DNA from: Pagrus major
Lineage: Eukaryota; Chordata; Actinopteri; Spariformes; Sparidae
Direction of reading: 5' to 3'
NCBI RefSeq assembly: GCF_040436345.1
Contig: NC_133237.1
Location: 28,827,879-28,891,878 of the forward strand
Length of the DNA: 64,000 nucleotides
In this document: positions 35,441-62,071 of the stretch, in pieces
Numbering within the stretch: the first letter of the stretch is position 1
Layout: every line of letters begins with the position of its first letter
Notes under the pieces: model-generated
Told to the model about the DNA's origin: nothing
The model's database searches: none
What the model saw: the letters and a program-made list of their open reading frames with translations, nothing else
Translations under genes and position numbers: made by a program

Positions 35441-35689
35441 CATCAGAGCTTCAACTTCTTCTGAGTCCATCTTTTTTCCTCTCCGCAGCTTCAGGTGAGT
35501 TTTTAAAGTTGATTCAGTTCCGCTCTCATCACTTCTTCTTTAATTAATCTTAATGAGATAAAACCGCGTCACGTGCACGACTTTAAACATCATTTAGGGA
35601 TCATGAGCGGTGACCGTCAGTGTGACGTCACCTCAGAGTTAAACTGACTTCGGGCTTCCTGTTTAAATCTTTGGCTTCATCAGTACAAG

Positions 35690-36060
35690 TACTGTGTGAG
35701 TACTGTGATCTAGTATTCACAGACTGATAGTCTTTAGAAGTACTTCTCTCAGTTAAAGAACACAAGTGTAGTCTGCAACATGTGAAGTAAAATAAAAGTA
35801 CTTGTTCTGCAACATGGGCCTGTCAGTTACAGTATTCTGTAGTGTATCATTGTAGTATTATCAGTAGTAATAACTCATACACGAGTCAGCAGCCTGCCGC
35901 TGTTGTAGCTGCTCATTTAATCAGTAATGTGTAACTGCAGCTGTAAGATTAATGTGGTGCAGTAAAAGTACTGTGTTTCCCAAAGTATAAAGAAGCATTA
36001 AATGGAAATACTCAGTACAGTACAGATAAATGTACTTTAGTTACTTTAAACTGATACCGA
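35690..36060. repeat. dispersed AAGTAC-type repeat
   Basis: AGTACTGTGTGAGTACTGTG, GTAAAATAAAAGTACTTG and AATGTACTTTAGTTAC phrases match the dispersed family. It lies upstream of abi3 exon 1. Confidence 0.6.
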
Positions 36061-36144
36061 AGTTGTTCATTTGTTCTGTCCAGAGTCGATTTAACTTCAT
36101 CTGAGTTGTGATCAATTCTGTGTGAAAGGAAACAAACACGAGTA

Positions 36145-36354
36145 CACGCTGTAATACTATCTGCTAATACTATCTGCTAATACTATCTGCTAATACTATC
36201 TGCTAATACTATCTGCTAATACTATCTGCTAATACTATCTACTAATACTATCTGCTAATACTATCTGCTAATACTATCTGCTAATACTATCTGCTAATAC
36301 TATCTACTAATACTATCTGCTAATACTATCTACTAATACTATCTGCTAATACTA
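36145..36354. repeat. 13-bp TAATACTATCTGC array, 16 copies
   Basis: A regular 13-bp array ends 55 bp before the abi3 exon 1 acceptor. Confidence 0.95.
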
Positions 36355-36412
36355 TGTGTGTATTTTTACTGGCCTGGACCGACACTGACTCTGATGTGTC
36401 TCTTACTCAGTG

Positions 36413-53678
<17,266 letters not shown>

Positions 53679-53846
53679 ACTGAAGCCCCACCCCCTCCCT
53701 GTGGCTCTGTTGCCATGGAGATTTTACAGTCAGTGTTACTCAGCTGTTGTCTGCTGCCTCCCAGAGGACAAACAGTTACTGCAGTTTGACTTTTTCATTT
53801 GTTTACTAAAAAATTATAAAAAATGATTAAACAATATAAACAGACA

Positions 53847-53852
53847 AATAAA
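53847..53852 (+). terminator. abi3 poly(A) signal
   Basis: AATAAA, 168 nt after the abi3 stop codon, in an A-rich context. Confidence 0.6.
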
Positions 53853-53879
53853 AACAGCTTGTCAATCTACAAAAGCTCA

Positions 53880-55630
53880 AAACAAACCACGACTCCGTAA
53901 AATAAATATATACGTACAGAATAAAGTAGTGAAGTAGTGACGTCACTCTGACTCTCGTACAGCTCATCTGATCTGAGTGATAAACTTCCTGTAAATCTGA
54001 AATGAGTCGATGGTTTAAACAGCCTGATGAATCCTTCATCACTGAAACAGTTTTTAAAGCACAAATGCCAAAAATGTATCAGTTTCAGCTTCTTAAATAT
54101 AAATATTGGCAAGTTTTCTTTGTTTTCTGTGACTTCCGTTGAACTCCTGATTAGTTTTAAAAATGAACTGATTCATAATTTTGTCTATAAAACAAACAAC
54201 TTTTCTAAACATTGGTTCGTTCTCTTTCAACGGTCCCTTCAGTGGAGAGGATGATGATGAAGTCCAGAGTTCATAAACAATAAACAAGAAAACAACAGAA
54301 GATAAAATAAACTAAATATTTTAATTCCACTCGTAGAAACAATGGACAGAAATAAAACAAACAGGAAGTGACATCAGTAAGCTGTACAGGTGACAAACAT
54401 CATAAACCCGGGTCACACATGGTCCAGATGTTGTGAAGACAAACAGACGTTAGCCGAACATCTTTCCAGTCCGTTCATCACACAGCAGCTCCAGACTTTA
54501 ACCTTCAGATACAACAAGTCAGATTTAAAACAAGTGAAAGTAAAGAACTAAATGTGACGCGTCTGTCTGTAATCAGTATGAATACGATGAATCAGTAAAG
54601 CAGTTATTGTGTGTGTGAGGGATACAAATTATATTTAAAGAATAAAAGTTTAATTTAAGGAGACAGAAAATCATTTATTAATAATTTATGTTTAAAGTAT
54701 AAAACTTAGATTTGCCTTTTTTTCTCTTCTGGTTAACAAACTGATTTTACAGCTGTAAATATCAAATGTAGAGTTTTTATTTTTATTCATCTTTTCTCTG
54801 ATTGACACAGAACTTGAAGTATAGTTTACTGTGAACACTGCTGTACTTTTACTTCAATGAGATACTGAATGCAGCACTTTCCTTTGTAATGATGTATTAT
54901 TCCAGTGTGCCTGTCAGGCTGAGCTGAGGGCTGCAGTACCCCCTGCAGGCCATAGACACAAACTACAGACTGAAGCTTCAAACTGTCGAACCATCAGTGT
55001 TCATTCATAGTGTTGTCACCGTGACGCGGTGTTGTTACTGCTCTGAATGTAGCAGTACAATTATTATTATTAATTAGTAATGTGACATCATCACTGTCTT
55101 CAAATGATCAATAAATGAATGAGTCTTTTAACTAAGTTGTGTAGTTTTGTCAGCTTTTATTAGCATTTCCTTGTTTGTTTCATGTTTTTGTTATTACCTT
55201 CACAATAAAACTGTGTTGTGGCCCGAAGGAAACGTTTCAGGGGCGTCCGACCAGCATGTTGCAAATAATCTCACACCAACACAAAAAATACAAACATTTA
55301 GATTTTGAATTTTAAAATATAAACAAGAAATTAGTATTAGAAACTAGAAGAATACAAACTGAGGTCGGAAACTAAAAGACTAAATGATGTAATATGAGTC
55401 CAATGACACGTTGGGGCCCCCTGAGGGAGGTTTCCTGCTGAGACTGCAAATCATCCTTTGGTTCTTTAAGGGGTCCACGTTTGTCTCTGGGGCAAAGTTT
55501 CCTGATTGTCTCTGAGGGGCCCCGCTGAGGACGGTTTGAGGTGGCAACAAAGACCTGTGTAGTACGTCTGTGGGAGGTTTAATGGTGCGTTCAGACTGAA
55601 CGTGAAGAGAATATTCACCTCATGTTACTC
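53880..55630. other. intergenic, AT-rich, no gene seen
   Basis: No tandem array, RNA gene or convincing exon is visible. AT-rich sequence with scattered short ORFs on both strands. Confidence 0.6.
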
Positions 55631-55636
55631 TCGCAG

Positions 55637-55756
55637 CACCCAGCTGGTTGAGCTTCAGCATCTGGATGACGGCAGCTTCCGGCTCTACCTGAGGCCGACC
55701 GGTGTCCAAGACTCAGTCCGTCCATCCGTCTCCACTGAGTGGCAGCTTCTTAACAG
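55637..55756 (+). other. possible orphan exon, unidentified
   Basis: A 120-nt stretch between a plausible acceptor (TCTCGCAG) and donor (AACAG|GTGTGT) is open in only one frame, reading TQLVELQHLDDGSFRLYLRP and onward. Its codon use looks coding, but I recognise no family and see no neighbouring exon. It may be a remnant. Confidence 0.3.
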
Positions 55757-56774
55757 GTGTGTTAAAATCAATAAATAGTAACTGTGAGCAGCAGGTAGAC
55801 TGAATGAATCTGTCTCACCGCATCAGTCTGAACCAGAACAAAGAGGTTTCTCTGTGATCATCACAATGCTGCGTCAGGTCTGTCAGCCAGACGACACGTG
55901 AACTACTTTTAAATGTTTGTTCTCTGAATGGAGTTCGGATCGATCAGAGCTGTGCTGAGACATATTTCCATGACTTACCAGGTAGTCTGACTTGCTTGCT
56001 CACTTTTCTCCACAGCAGCTCCTTTCTGTCCTGTCTCTGTACAGCAGATGTGTTATCGTTCAGCTATGTGTGTCTGCAAACAGCCACGATTACTGATCAT
56101 TATCCTCTCCTCCATTGCTGTTAATGAATGTTGGGATGCACAATATGTCATTTCTGCCACTAGAGACTCTCTATCCAATCGAAACAGAAGACGCTGCATG
56201 TTGTGTGGAGGGCCGGGTGGAGCAGGTGGGGGCAGTGCTGCTGAGAGTCGGTGCAGATCCAGACCTCCTGGAGAAATAAACACCTGGAGTCACATCAGAT
56301 TCTCGGCTGACTGACGGGAGGAGAGCTCAGAGATTACTCTTGGACTTTGGGATTACTCAGTGGATTTCTCTTCACTCCTGTACAGTTCACAGTTCAGTGA
56401 ATGAGCTGGACACATGGAGGATTTCCTCTCTGGCAGCACTTTCACTTTCACTTCTGACAACATCTGATTCTGATTCAGCCAATAGGAGCAGAGAGAAGCA
56501 GACAGCAGCAGTCTGATGCAGCTTCATCCTCATCTCAGTCAAGTCATAACAAGATAAACTGAGACTGACGCTCCAAACAGGTGAGACCTGTGCTGTAGAG
56601 CTGAGAGGCAGCACGACGAAGGTGATGATGATGATCATAATGATGATGATGGTCCACAGCCTGACTCAGAGACCATCTTGTGTCAGAACCGGTTCAGCTG
56701 ACGAGTGGCTCATGAGGTCAGACAGCAGGATGTGACTTTTGAATCACTGTCTTTGTTTCCAGGTTGATGACATC

Positions 56775-58496
56775 ATGAATGTTTCGACCCATCGGCAGTG
56801 CAGCATCGAGTTGGTCAATAAGAGCCGTGTGTACACACTGTGTAGCCCGAGGTGAGCATACAGAGAGGATCATTTCAGAGAGCTAAGCTAGCACGTTCCC
56901 CCTGCCTCCAGTCTTTGTGCTTAGCTAGGCTAAACACACCCTGTAGGTGTCTGTGGGCTGCTCCTCTGTCGCTCGTTGAATTAAAGTACATTACTGTGGA
57001 TATCAGAAAAAAGAACCGTCGTCTGTCCCTCCCCTCCCGTCTGTCAGTCCAGTTCACTGCACAAAAAGACAGACTGTGTCTGATATTGGCGTTAAAGTTC
57101 TCCACAAACACGGCGAGAGGTGAAGACCAGTGATGAATTATCTGAGGTGAAGCAGCAGACAGCTCACAGCTACCTGTCACTCAAAGAGGCCACGCCCCTA
57201 ATGATGCATCACTTTAAGCCTTTATATAATGTAAAGCAGTGAGTTATATAAAAGTTGTGATGAAGAGAGAAACTCTACAGAAACCAGCTGTAAACATGTT
57301 TATTTCTGCTGTAAAGTTTAACACGGACTCTTATTGACTCACTGTGGAGCCTCAAGTGGCCGTTAGAGGAACTGCAGTTTGTCACAGTGTTTTAAAAAGT
57401 CATACTTGAGTAAAAGTAAAGATATGTTGTTGAAATATTACTTTGGTAAAAGTTGAAGTCACCCAAACAAATAATAATTGAGTAAAAGTCTTAAAGTATC
57501 TGATATTTAATGTACTTAAGTATCAAAGTACCAGTAAAAGTAACTGATCCATATATTTTCATGTATAAACTGAAAACTGTGAGTCAGCTGATCAGCACAA
57601 TCACTATTTTTTATCTGACTGATCATAAAATCAATTACTTTGGCTCTGATGCAGCATGTAATCTGTAAAGTGACTAGTAACTAAAGTCATCAGGTAAATG
57701 TAGTGGAGTAAAAAGTACAATATTTGTCTGAGGAGTGGAAGTATAAAGTAACAGAAAATGGAAATACTCAAGTACATTACAAGTACCTCAAAATTGTACT
57801 TAAGTACAGTACATGAGTAAATGTACTTAGTTACATTCCATCCCTGGTTCTTGGTTCCTCAGTGTTGGCCTCACTGATCGGGCTGTAGGATATCGCCCCC
57901 CACTGGACGTGTAATGAACTCAGTAAACTGTTCTGAGACGATGTCAACCTCCTCGTATTTCTGCTGTTGTTTGGTGAATGTATCAGAAAGTCATCAGTAA
58001 TCCATTACTCTACACAGACAGTAATCCTGTGAAGTAACTGGTGAAGTAGATTACATTTTGGAGGTGTTTGTGTGTCAGTGTGTTTGTGAACAGTGGATCC
58101 TGTGAGACGCCTCTCCCACCAACACTCAGTCCCTGTGAGGCCGGCGCCGCTCTGTTTGTGAAGACTCGTCACGCCCTGCGTGGATCTGTCGGCGTCCTCA
58201 CCTACGACCAGCTGAACGGGTCCGCTCAGACGTCTGAGGGAAAGATGGCCGTCATGTTCTCTGTTCCGTACGACTTCAACCTGTTCTCTAACTGGTTTGC
58301 AGTGGGAGTGTTTGAAATGACCGCAGCGTGTGATCGCAGCCTGTATGAGGAGATGTACTACAGAGCAGAGAGAGGGTTCGTCAGAGGCAGAGCTAAAGAG
58401 TCCAGTCTGACCTACAGAGGAGCAGCCGTCACCATCAGAGCCACCATGTCAGACAGTTATACACCTGTCGTCAAGGTGCAGGTGTGCAACAACTGA
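56775..58496 (+). CDS. actinoporin-like protein (anemone cytolysin family), two coding exons
   Basis: Exons 56775-56851 and 58094-58496 join through a split serine codon (AG|T) to give 159 codons. The second exon carries family landmarks: GSVGVLTYDQ, then VMFSVPYDFNLFSNWFAVG, the YEEMYY tyrosine cluster and a C-terminal RATM and VKVQV strand. This is the beta-sandwich fold of sea-anemone actinoporins (Pfam anemone cytotoxin family), also known from fish as actinoporin-like proteins. Anemone members bind sphingomyelin and form pores. In fish the pore activity and role are not settled, so toxicity should not be assumed. The N-terminal pore-forming helix region is short here, and no signal peptide is visible. 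The 5-prime UTR begins after an acceptor at 56761-56762. The gene is tail-to-tail with the interferon gene. Confidence 0.85.
56880..56946 (+). repeat. dispersed CTAAGCTAGC...GCTTAGCTAGGCTAA repeat
   Basis: CCTCCAGTCTTTGTGC flanked by AGCTAAGC-type words matches the family at 40,570 and, partly, at 25,850. It lies in the intron of the actinoporin-like gene. Confidence 0.55.
57307..57375 (+). repeat. dispersed repeat, copy B (pairs with 2415-2495)
   Basis: TTGACTCACTGTGGAGCC and CTCAAGTGGCCGTTAG match copy A with a few substitutions. Confidence 0.7.
57385..57845. repeat. dispersed AAGTAC/AGTAAAAGTA repeat in the actinoporin-like gene intron
   Basis: The same family as at 31,010. It includes TTTGGCTCTGATGCAGCATG and TAGTGGAGTAAAAAGTAC, here in one long copy. 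Confidence 0.75.
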
Positions 58497-58654
58497 AGGA
58501 TGAAGTGTCTTCAAACCCAGTCACCATTAATCCCTGTCAGCCCACCAAGTCCAGTTCATCTCCATAAATACATCACATTGTACATCATATAAACCTGTAT
58601 GTATGTTTGTTTGCTGTGTCGAAATATTAAATTAAACTGACTGTGTGCAAAAAC

Positions 58655-58660
58655 AATAAA
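58655..58660 (+). terminator. poly(A) signal of the actinoporin-like gene
   Basis: AATAAA lies 158 nt after the stop codon. Confidence 0.6.
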
Positions 58661-58911
58661 GTTGAATTAAATCTATCAATTTTAATGTGATGAAACATTT
58701 TAGTTTTTACATTTTTTTTACTTAAAAACCTGATGACCCTGCACACACGTACGATACGTTTCAAATTATCCTGAGAATATTTACTCTGCGACAACAAAGA
58801 AAGAAAATGATTGAACTTGATCAGCTGCAGTCACGAGGTCGACGCGTCATCTGAGCTGCACGACAAATTTTATTCATCAAGTAACACCAGACTTTCAATA
58901 AACTGTTCACT

Positions 58912-59016
58912 ACATAAATAAATATATAAATAAGATCAGATCATCAATTACAAAATTAATAAATATATAAATACGATCAGATTATCAATAAAAACATGAC
59001 AATCAATAAATAAATA
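58912..59016 (-). promoter_or_regulatory. AU-rich element in the interferon 3-prime UTR
   Basis: On the minus strand at least seven ATTTA pentamers occur, some overlapping as ATTTATTTAT. They lie between the stop (59121) and a poly(A) signal (AATAAA at 58874-58869). This is a typical cytokine mRNA-decay element. Confidence 0.6.
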
Positions 59017-59120
59017 GGATGAGATTATCAATAGAAACATGATCACAGATCAATAAGTGTCTCGTGGAGCAGAGTTTGTCTCTCACAGAGAAACAGAATC
59101 AGACTCATGGATGAGACGTG

Positions 59121-60724
59121 TCAGAGCTGCTGCTGAGTCTTTGCAGAGCGCCTCCTGATGGACGCCACCAGCAGGTACAACCGGTCCAGGTGCAGTTTAG
59201 TTTCCTTCCGGATCAGCTCCCAGGACGCAGTACTACCACCCTGTACACACACAACTACAGTCAGTACTACTACTTTCAGCCAGTACACACAGTGATACAG
59301 CGAGTACTACAGCAGTACTTGTACTCACAGTGCGGTACACAGTACATGTCTCCAGCCTCCTGTAGTACTTCCTCAGTCTGCTGTCTGCTGAGCTGTTAGT
59401 CGACACCTGCAGACAGAAACACAGTGCAGATTGTTTCTCTGTGTTCACTTCAACACATTAAAGGAAACAAAGCGGAAACACAGAGGAGTTGAAGTGGCAG
59501 CTGAAGCATAAACACTGAGAGGAGTTGAAGTGGCAGCTGAAGCAGAAACACTGAGAGGAGCTGAAGTGGCAGCTGAAGCAGAAACACTGAGAGGAGCTGA
59601 AGTGGCAGCTGAAGCATAAACACTGAGAGGAGCTGAAGTGGCAGCTGAAGCAGAAACACTGACAGATGCTGAGTTTCAGTGTTTGTTGAAGTCAAACTGC
59701 TGAGAGGAGCTGAAGTGCAGTGAAAGGAGTTGACGTGTCAGTTGAAGTGATGAAGTCAGGTGACGTGTTGGTGGAAATATAAGAGGCTGCACGTCACTTC
59801 AAGTGTTAGCATGAAGGACTTCAGGTATCAGTTTAAGTGTCAGTGCTGAAAGGAGCTGAAACGTTATTCATGAAAAGAGCTGAAGTGTCAGTTGAAGTCC
59901 TGAAAGGAGGTGATGTGACAAGTCTGACAACTGAAAGAAAACAGTTGAACTGTTGACTGAAACACATGAGCTGAAGTGGTCAAAGGAGTTGAAGTGACAG
60001 TCAAAGTCTAAATACAGTTTCACTGAGTCTGACGCTACAGACGCTTCAACCCAAGAGTTTCAGCTGACGTGTTGGTACTGAAAGAAAATGAATACACATG
60101 AAGTGTGAGCAGAGAGAAGATGAATACACATGAAGTGTGAGCAGAGAGAAGATGAATACACATGAAGTGTGAGCAGAGAGAGAGAATATAAATACAGACA
60201 AAGTGTTTCTTGAAGTTAAAGGACTCGTGAAGTCCTGAAAGGAGTTGAAGCGTCCGTCTGTCTGTCTACTCACACAGGTGTTGAGTCCGTCTATCTGGCG
60301 GTCGATGACCGTCAGGAAGTGTTCGGTCTCGACGGTATCCCAGGTAGCGGAGGACAGGTTGTCATGGTGATAGAGATCAGAAATCAGCTCCAGACTGTCT
60401 CTGATGAAAACCAATTGAGACTCCACCTGGAGAGAGAGAGGGAGACAGGAGTGAATTCTAGCTTTCTGATTGGCTGATAGAGCTGATGTCATCAGTTGAT
60501 GTGTTTGCATGTAAATGTGTCCTGAAGTGTGTCGGTGTGAACATGTGAAGAATAATAAAGGACCTGAACAACAGAAATGATCTGAAGGGAAAGTCAGTGA
60601 GCTCACTGCTGACAGTCTGCAGCTCAAACACTTCACTGAAAGGAGTTCAAGTGAAGCCGGAGACAACCAAACACTGAATACAGCTGAAGTGAAAGTGCTG
60701 AAGTGTCAGATTGACTGACTGACT

Positions 60725-60760
<36 letters not shown>

Positions 60761-61261
60761 TACTTGATAATTGATTGATTGATTGATTGATGGATTGATT
60801 ACCGTTTCATTACGGATCCTGTTGTAGAGTTTGTCTGGAAAGGGAACTGGACTCTCCTGATCAGTCAGCTGACCACCCTGAAACAACAACAGACATACAT
60901 GTCAACATATAAATAAATATAAATATAGTTATTATTCACTGACACATGACACCTCCTGGAGAAACATTTGGAGCTCCTCAAGGACCTCACAGAGACTCTT
61001 AGCACATATTCAAGGAACTCTTTCAAAACCCACTGAACCTCTTCAACTACCCCTCAAACACCTTCAAGGACTCCTGGAGTCTCCGCCTGGACTCCTGGAG
61101 TCTCTTCCAGGACCTGGTGTGAGTGTATGTGGACTCACCATGAGGCGGATGTGTTTCAGAGAGGTCCTGCTCAGGTGAGCGTACTGTGTAAGCCAATCAC
61201 AGCAGAGGACAGGAGTTAAGCTGCTGCAGAGGACGAGGAGCAGGCTGGTCCAGCTGAACAT
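59121..61261 (-). CDS. type I interferon, fish group I (two-cysteine-like), five exons
   Basis: Minus-strand exons 61261-61139, 60877-60803, 60426-60274, 59406-59329 and 59240-59121 give 182 residues. All four introns are phase 0, the classic fish type I interferon structure. It is a secreted antiviral cytokine acting through JAK-STAT receptors. Residues 1-20 form a hydrophobic signal peptide (SWTSLLLVLCSSLTPVLC). The mature form starts near CDWLTQY. Landmarks are SPVPFPDKLY, TVETEHFLTVIDRQIDGL and a C-terminal basic helix. The CAWE-type motif reads ASWELIR, lacking its cysteine, which points to the two-cysteine group (C21 and C117 the likely pair). C138 is extra. N-X-S/T sites are at residues 64, 89 and 121. 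No frame break is seen. The subgroup (IFNd, IFNh and so on) needs a phylogeny. Confidence 0.92.
59475..59665. repeat. 36-bp repeat in interferon intron 4, 5 copies
   Basis: CACTGAGAGGAGCTGAAGTG with GCAGCTGAAGCAGAAA. The adjoining sequence to 60060 is a degenerate form of the same GAAGTG-rich words. Confidence 0.9.
60088..60185. repeat. 32-bp repeat in interferon intron 3, 3 copies
   Basis: AAGTGTGAGCAGAGAGAAGA with TGAATACACATG, next to exon 3. Confidence 0.9.
60711..60790. repeat. (GACT)n and (GATT)n
   Basis: GACT x10 followed by a TTGA run just downstream (minus strand) of interferon exon 2. Confidence 0.9.
60955..61115. repeat. degenerate CCTTGAG-family repeat in interferon intron 1
   Basis: On this strand it reads CTCAAGGACCTC and TTCAAGGACTCCTGGAGTCT. 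The complement carries the CCTTGAGGAGCTCC words seen elsewhere. Confidence 0.5.
61139..61261 (-). CDS. interferon exon 1: signal peptide and helix A
   Basis: The ATG at 61261 precedes 41 codons. The exon ends at the donor ATG|GTGAGT and encodes the signal peptide and the start of helix A. A (ATG)n run sits directly upstream of the start, so other in-frame ATGs could extend the N terminus slightly. This ATG best fits a signal peptide. Confidence 0.85.
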
Positions 61262-61306
61262 GATGATGATGATGATGATGATGATGATCAGATGATGATG
61301 ATGCTG
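61262..61306. repeat. (ATG)n next to the interferon start codon
   Basis: ATG/TGA triplets run directly upstream of the interferon ATG, in its 5-prime UTR. Confidence 0.85.
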
Positions 61307-61355
61307 CTCTGCTGTGGGTCAGTGTGTCCAACATGCTGCTGATCTGTGTTCAGCT

Positions 61356-61426
61356 CTTTTTATTCCAGACAGGAAACAGAAAACAGAGCAGAGAAAAGTC
61401 CCGCAGTGTTTCCACTCTCACTTTCC
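61356..61426 (-). promoter_or_regulatory. interferon promoter: TATA-like, kappaB-like and IRF-type elements
   Basis: Read on the minus strand: GGAAAGTGAGAGTGGAAA at 61426-61409 has IRF/PRDI-like GAAA/GTGA spacing. GGGACTTTTC at 61402-61393 resembles an NF-kappaB (PRDII) site. AATAAAAAG at 61364-61356 serves as a TATA-like box about 95 bp above the ATG. This arrangement matches virus-inducible type I interferon promoters. Confidence 0.65.
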
Positions 61427-61779
61427 ACACTGAACTCCACAGTACAAGAATATCATGGAGGTAAAAGTACCTCAGAGTTGTGGTAAAAGTACTTTGATAT
61501 TAGTGTAGTTTGTGTCAGGACGTGTTTGAAGAGTGTTTCTTACATTTGGATCACTCAGTGATTTTCAGCTGATGTCAGGTCAGTTTAAGATCATTTATTG
61601 AAGAACAAAAACATTTTGATAAATAACCCACATAAATAATTATTATTTCATGATTATGACTGACCGTGGGAACATATTTATTTTTTATCATGTTTTAACT
61701 CCTTTAGAGTCAAAACTGCAGAACGAGCCTTTGAGTTTGACAGGTATGTGACGTCAGCCTCGTTTTCACTCTGTTTGCT

Positions 61780-61945
61780 CGTTTTCACTTTCTGGTCGTC
61801 AAGGGAACTGCCGCTGATGATGCAAAGCTGTGATGTCATGACTGCGCCGTCACAGCAGGAAACAGCTCATTGGTTATCGGAGCAGACCCCGCCCCTCAGC
61901 GGAAGCGCGGCAAACTGTGTTTGTCCGGTGAAGACGGAAGAGACG
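61780..61945 (+). promoter_or_regulatory. promoter and first exon of an unidentified plus-strand gene
   Basis: An inverted CCAAT box (CATTGGTTA near 61869), a GC box (CCCCGCCCC near 61886) and CpG-rich sequence precede a strong donor ACG|GTGAGTAA at 61946. An array begins at once in the presumed intron. The gene body is outside the window. It is head-to-head with the interferon gene. Confidence 0.45.
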
Positions 61946-61954
61946 GTGAGTAAC

Positions 61955-62045
61955 GTAACTGTTACTGTAACTAACTGTAACTGTAAGTAACTGTTACTGT
62001 AAGTAACTGTAACTGTAAGTAACTGTAACTGTAAGTAACTGTAAC
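61955..62045. repeat. GTAACTGTAA array directly after a donor
   Basis: TAACTGTAAG-type units start within ten bases of the donor at 61946. Several units contain a GTAAGT donor-like hexamer. Confidence 0.9.
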
Positions 62046-62071
62046 GAGTTTAAACAACCGAGAGGCAAAGA

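Noticed and set aside
53827-54290. Overlapping minus-strand frames downstream of abi3
   Set aside because: AT-rich sequence, no domain, no promoter or splice sites that fit.
56048-56314. 88-residue frame upstream of the actinoporin-like gene
   Set aside because: Hydrophobic start but no signal-peptide cleavage pattern, no splice support and no recognised family.
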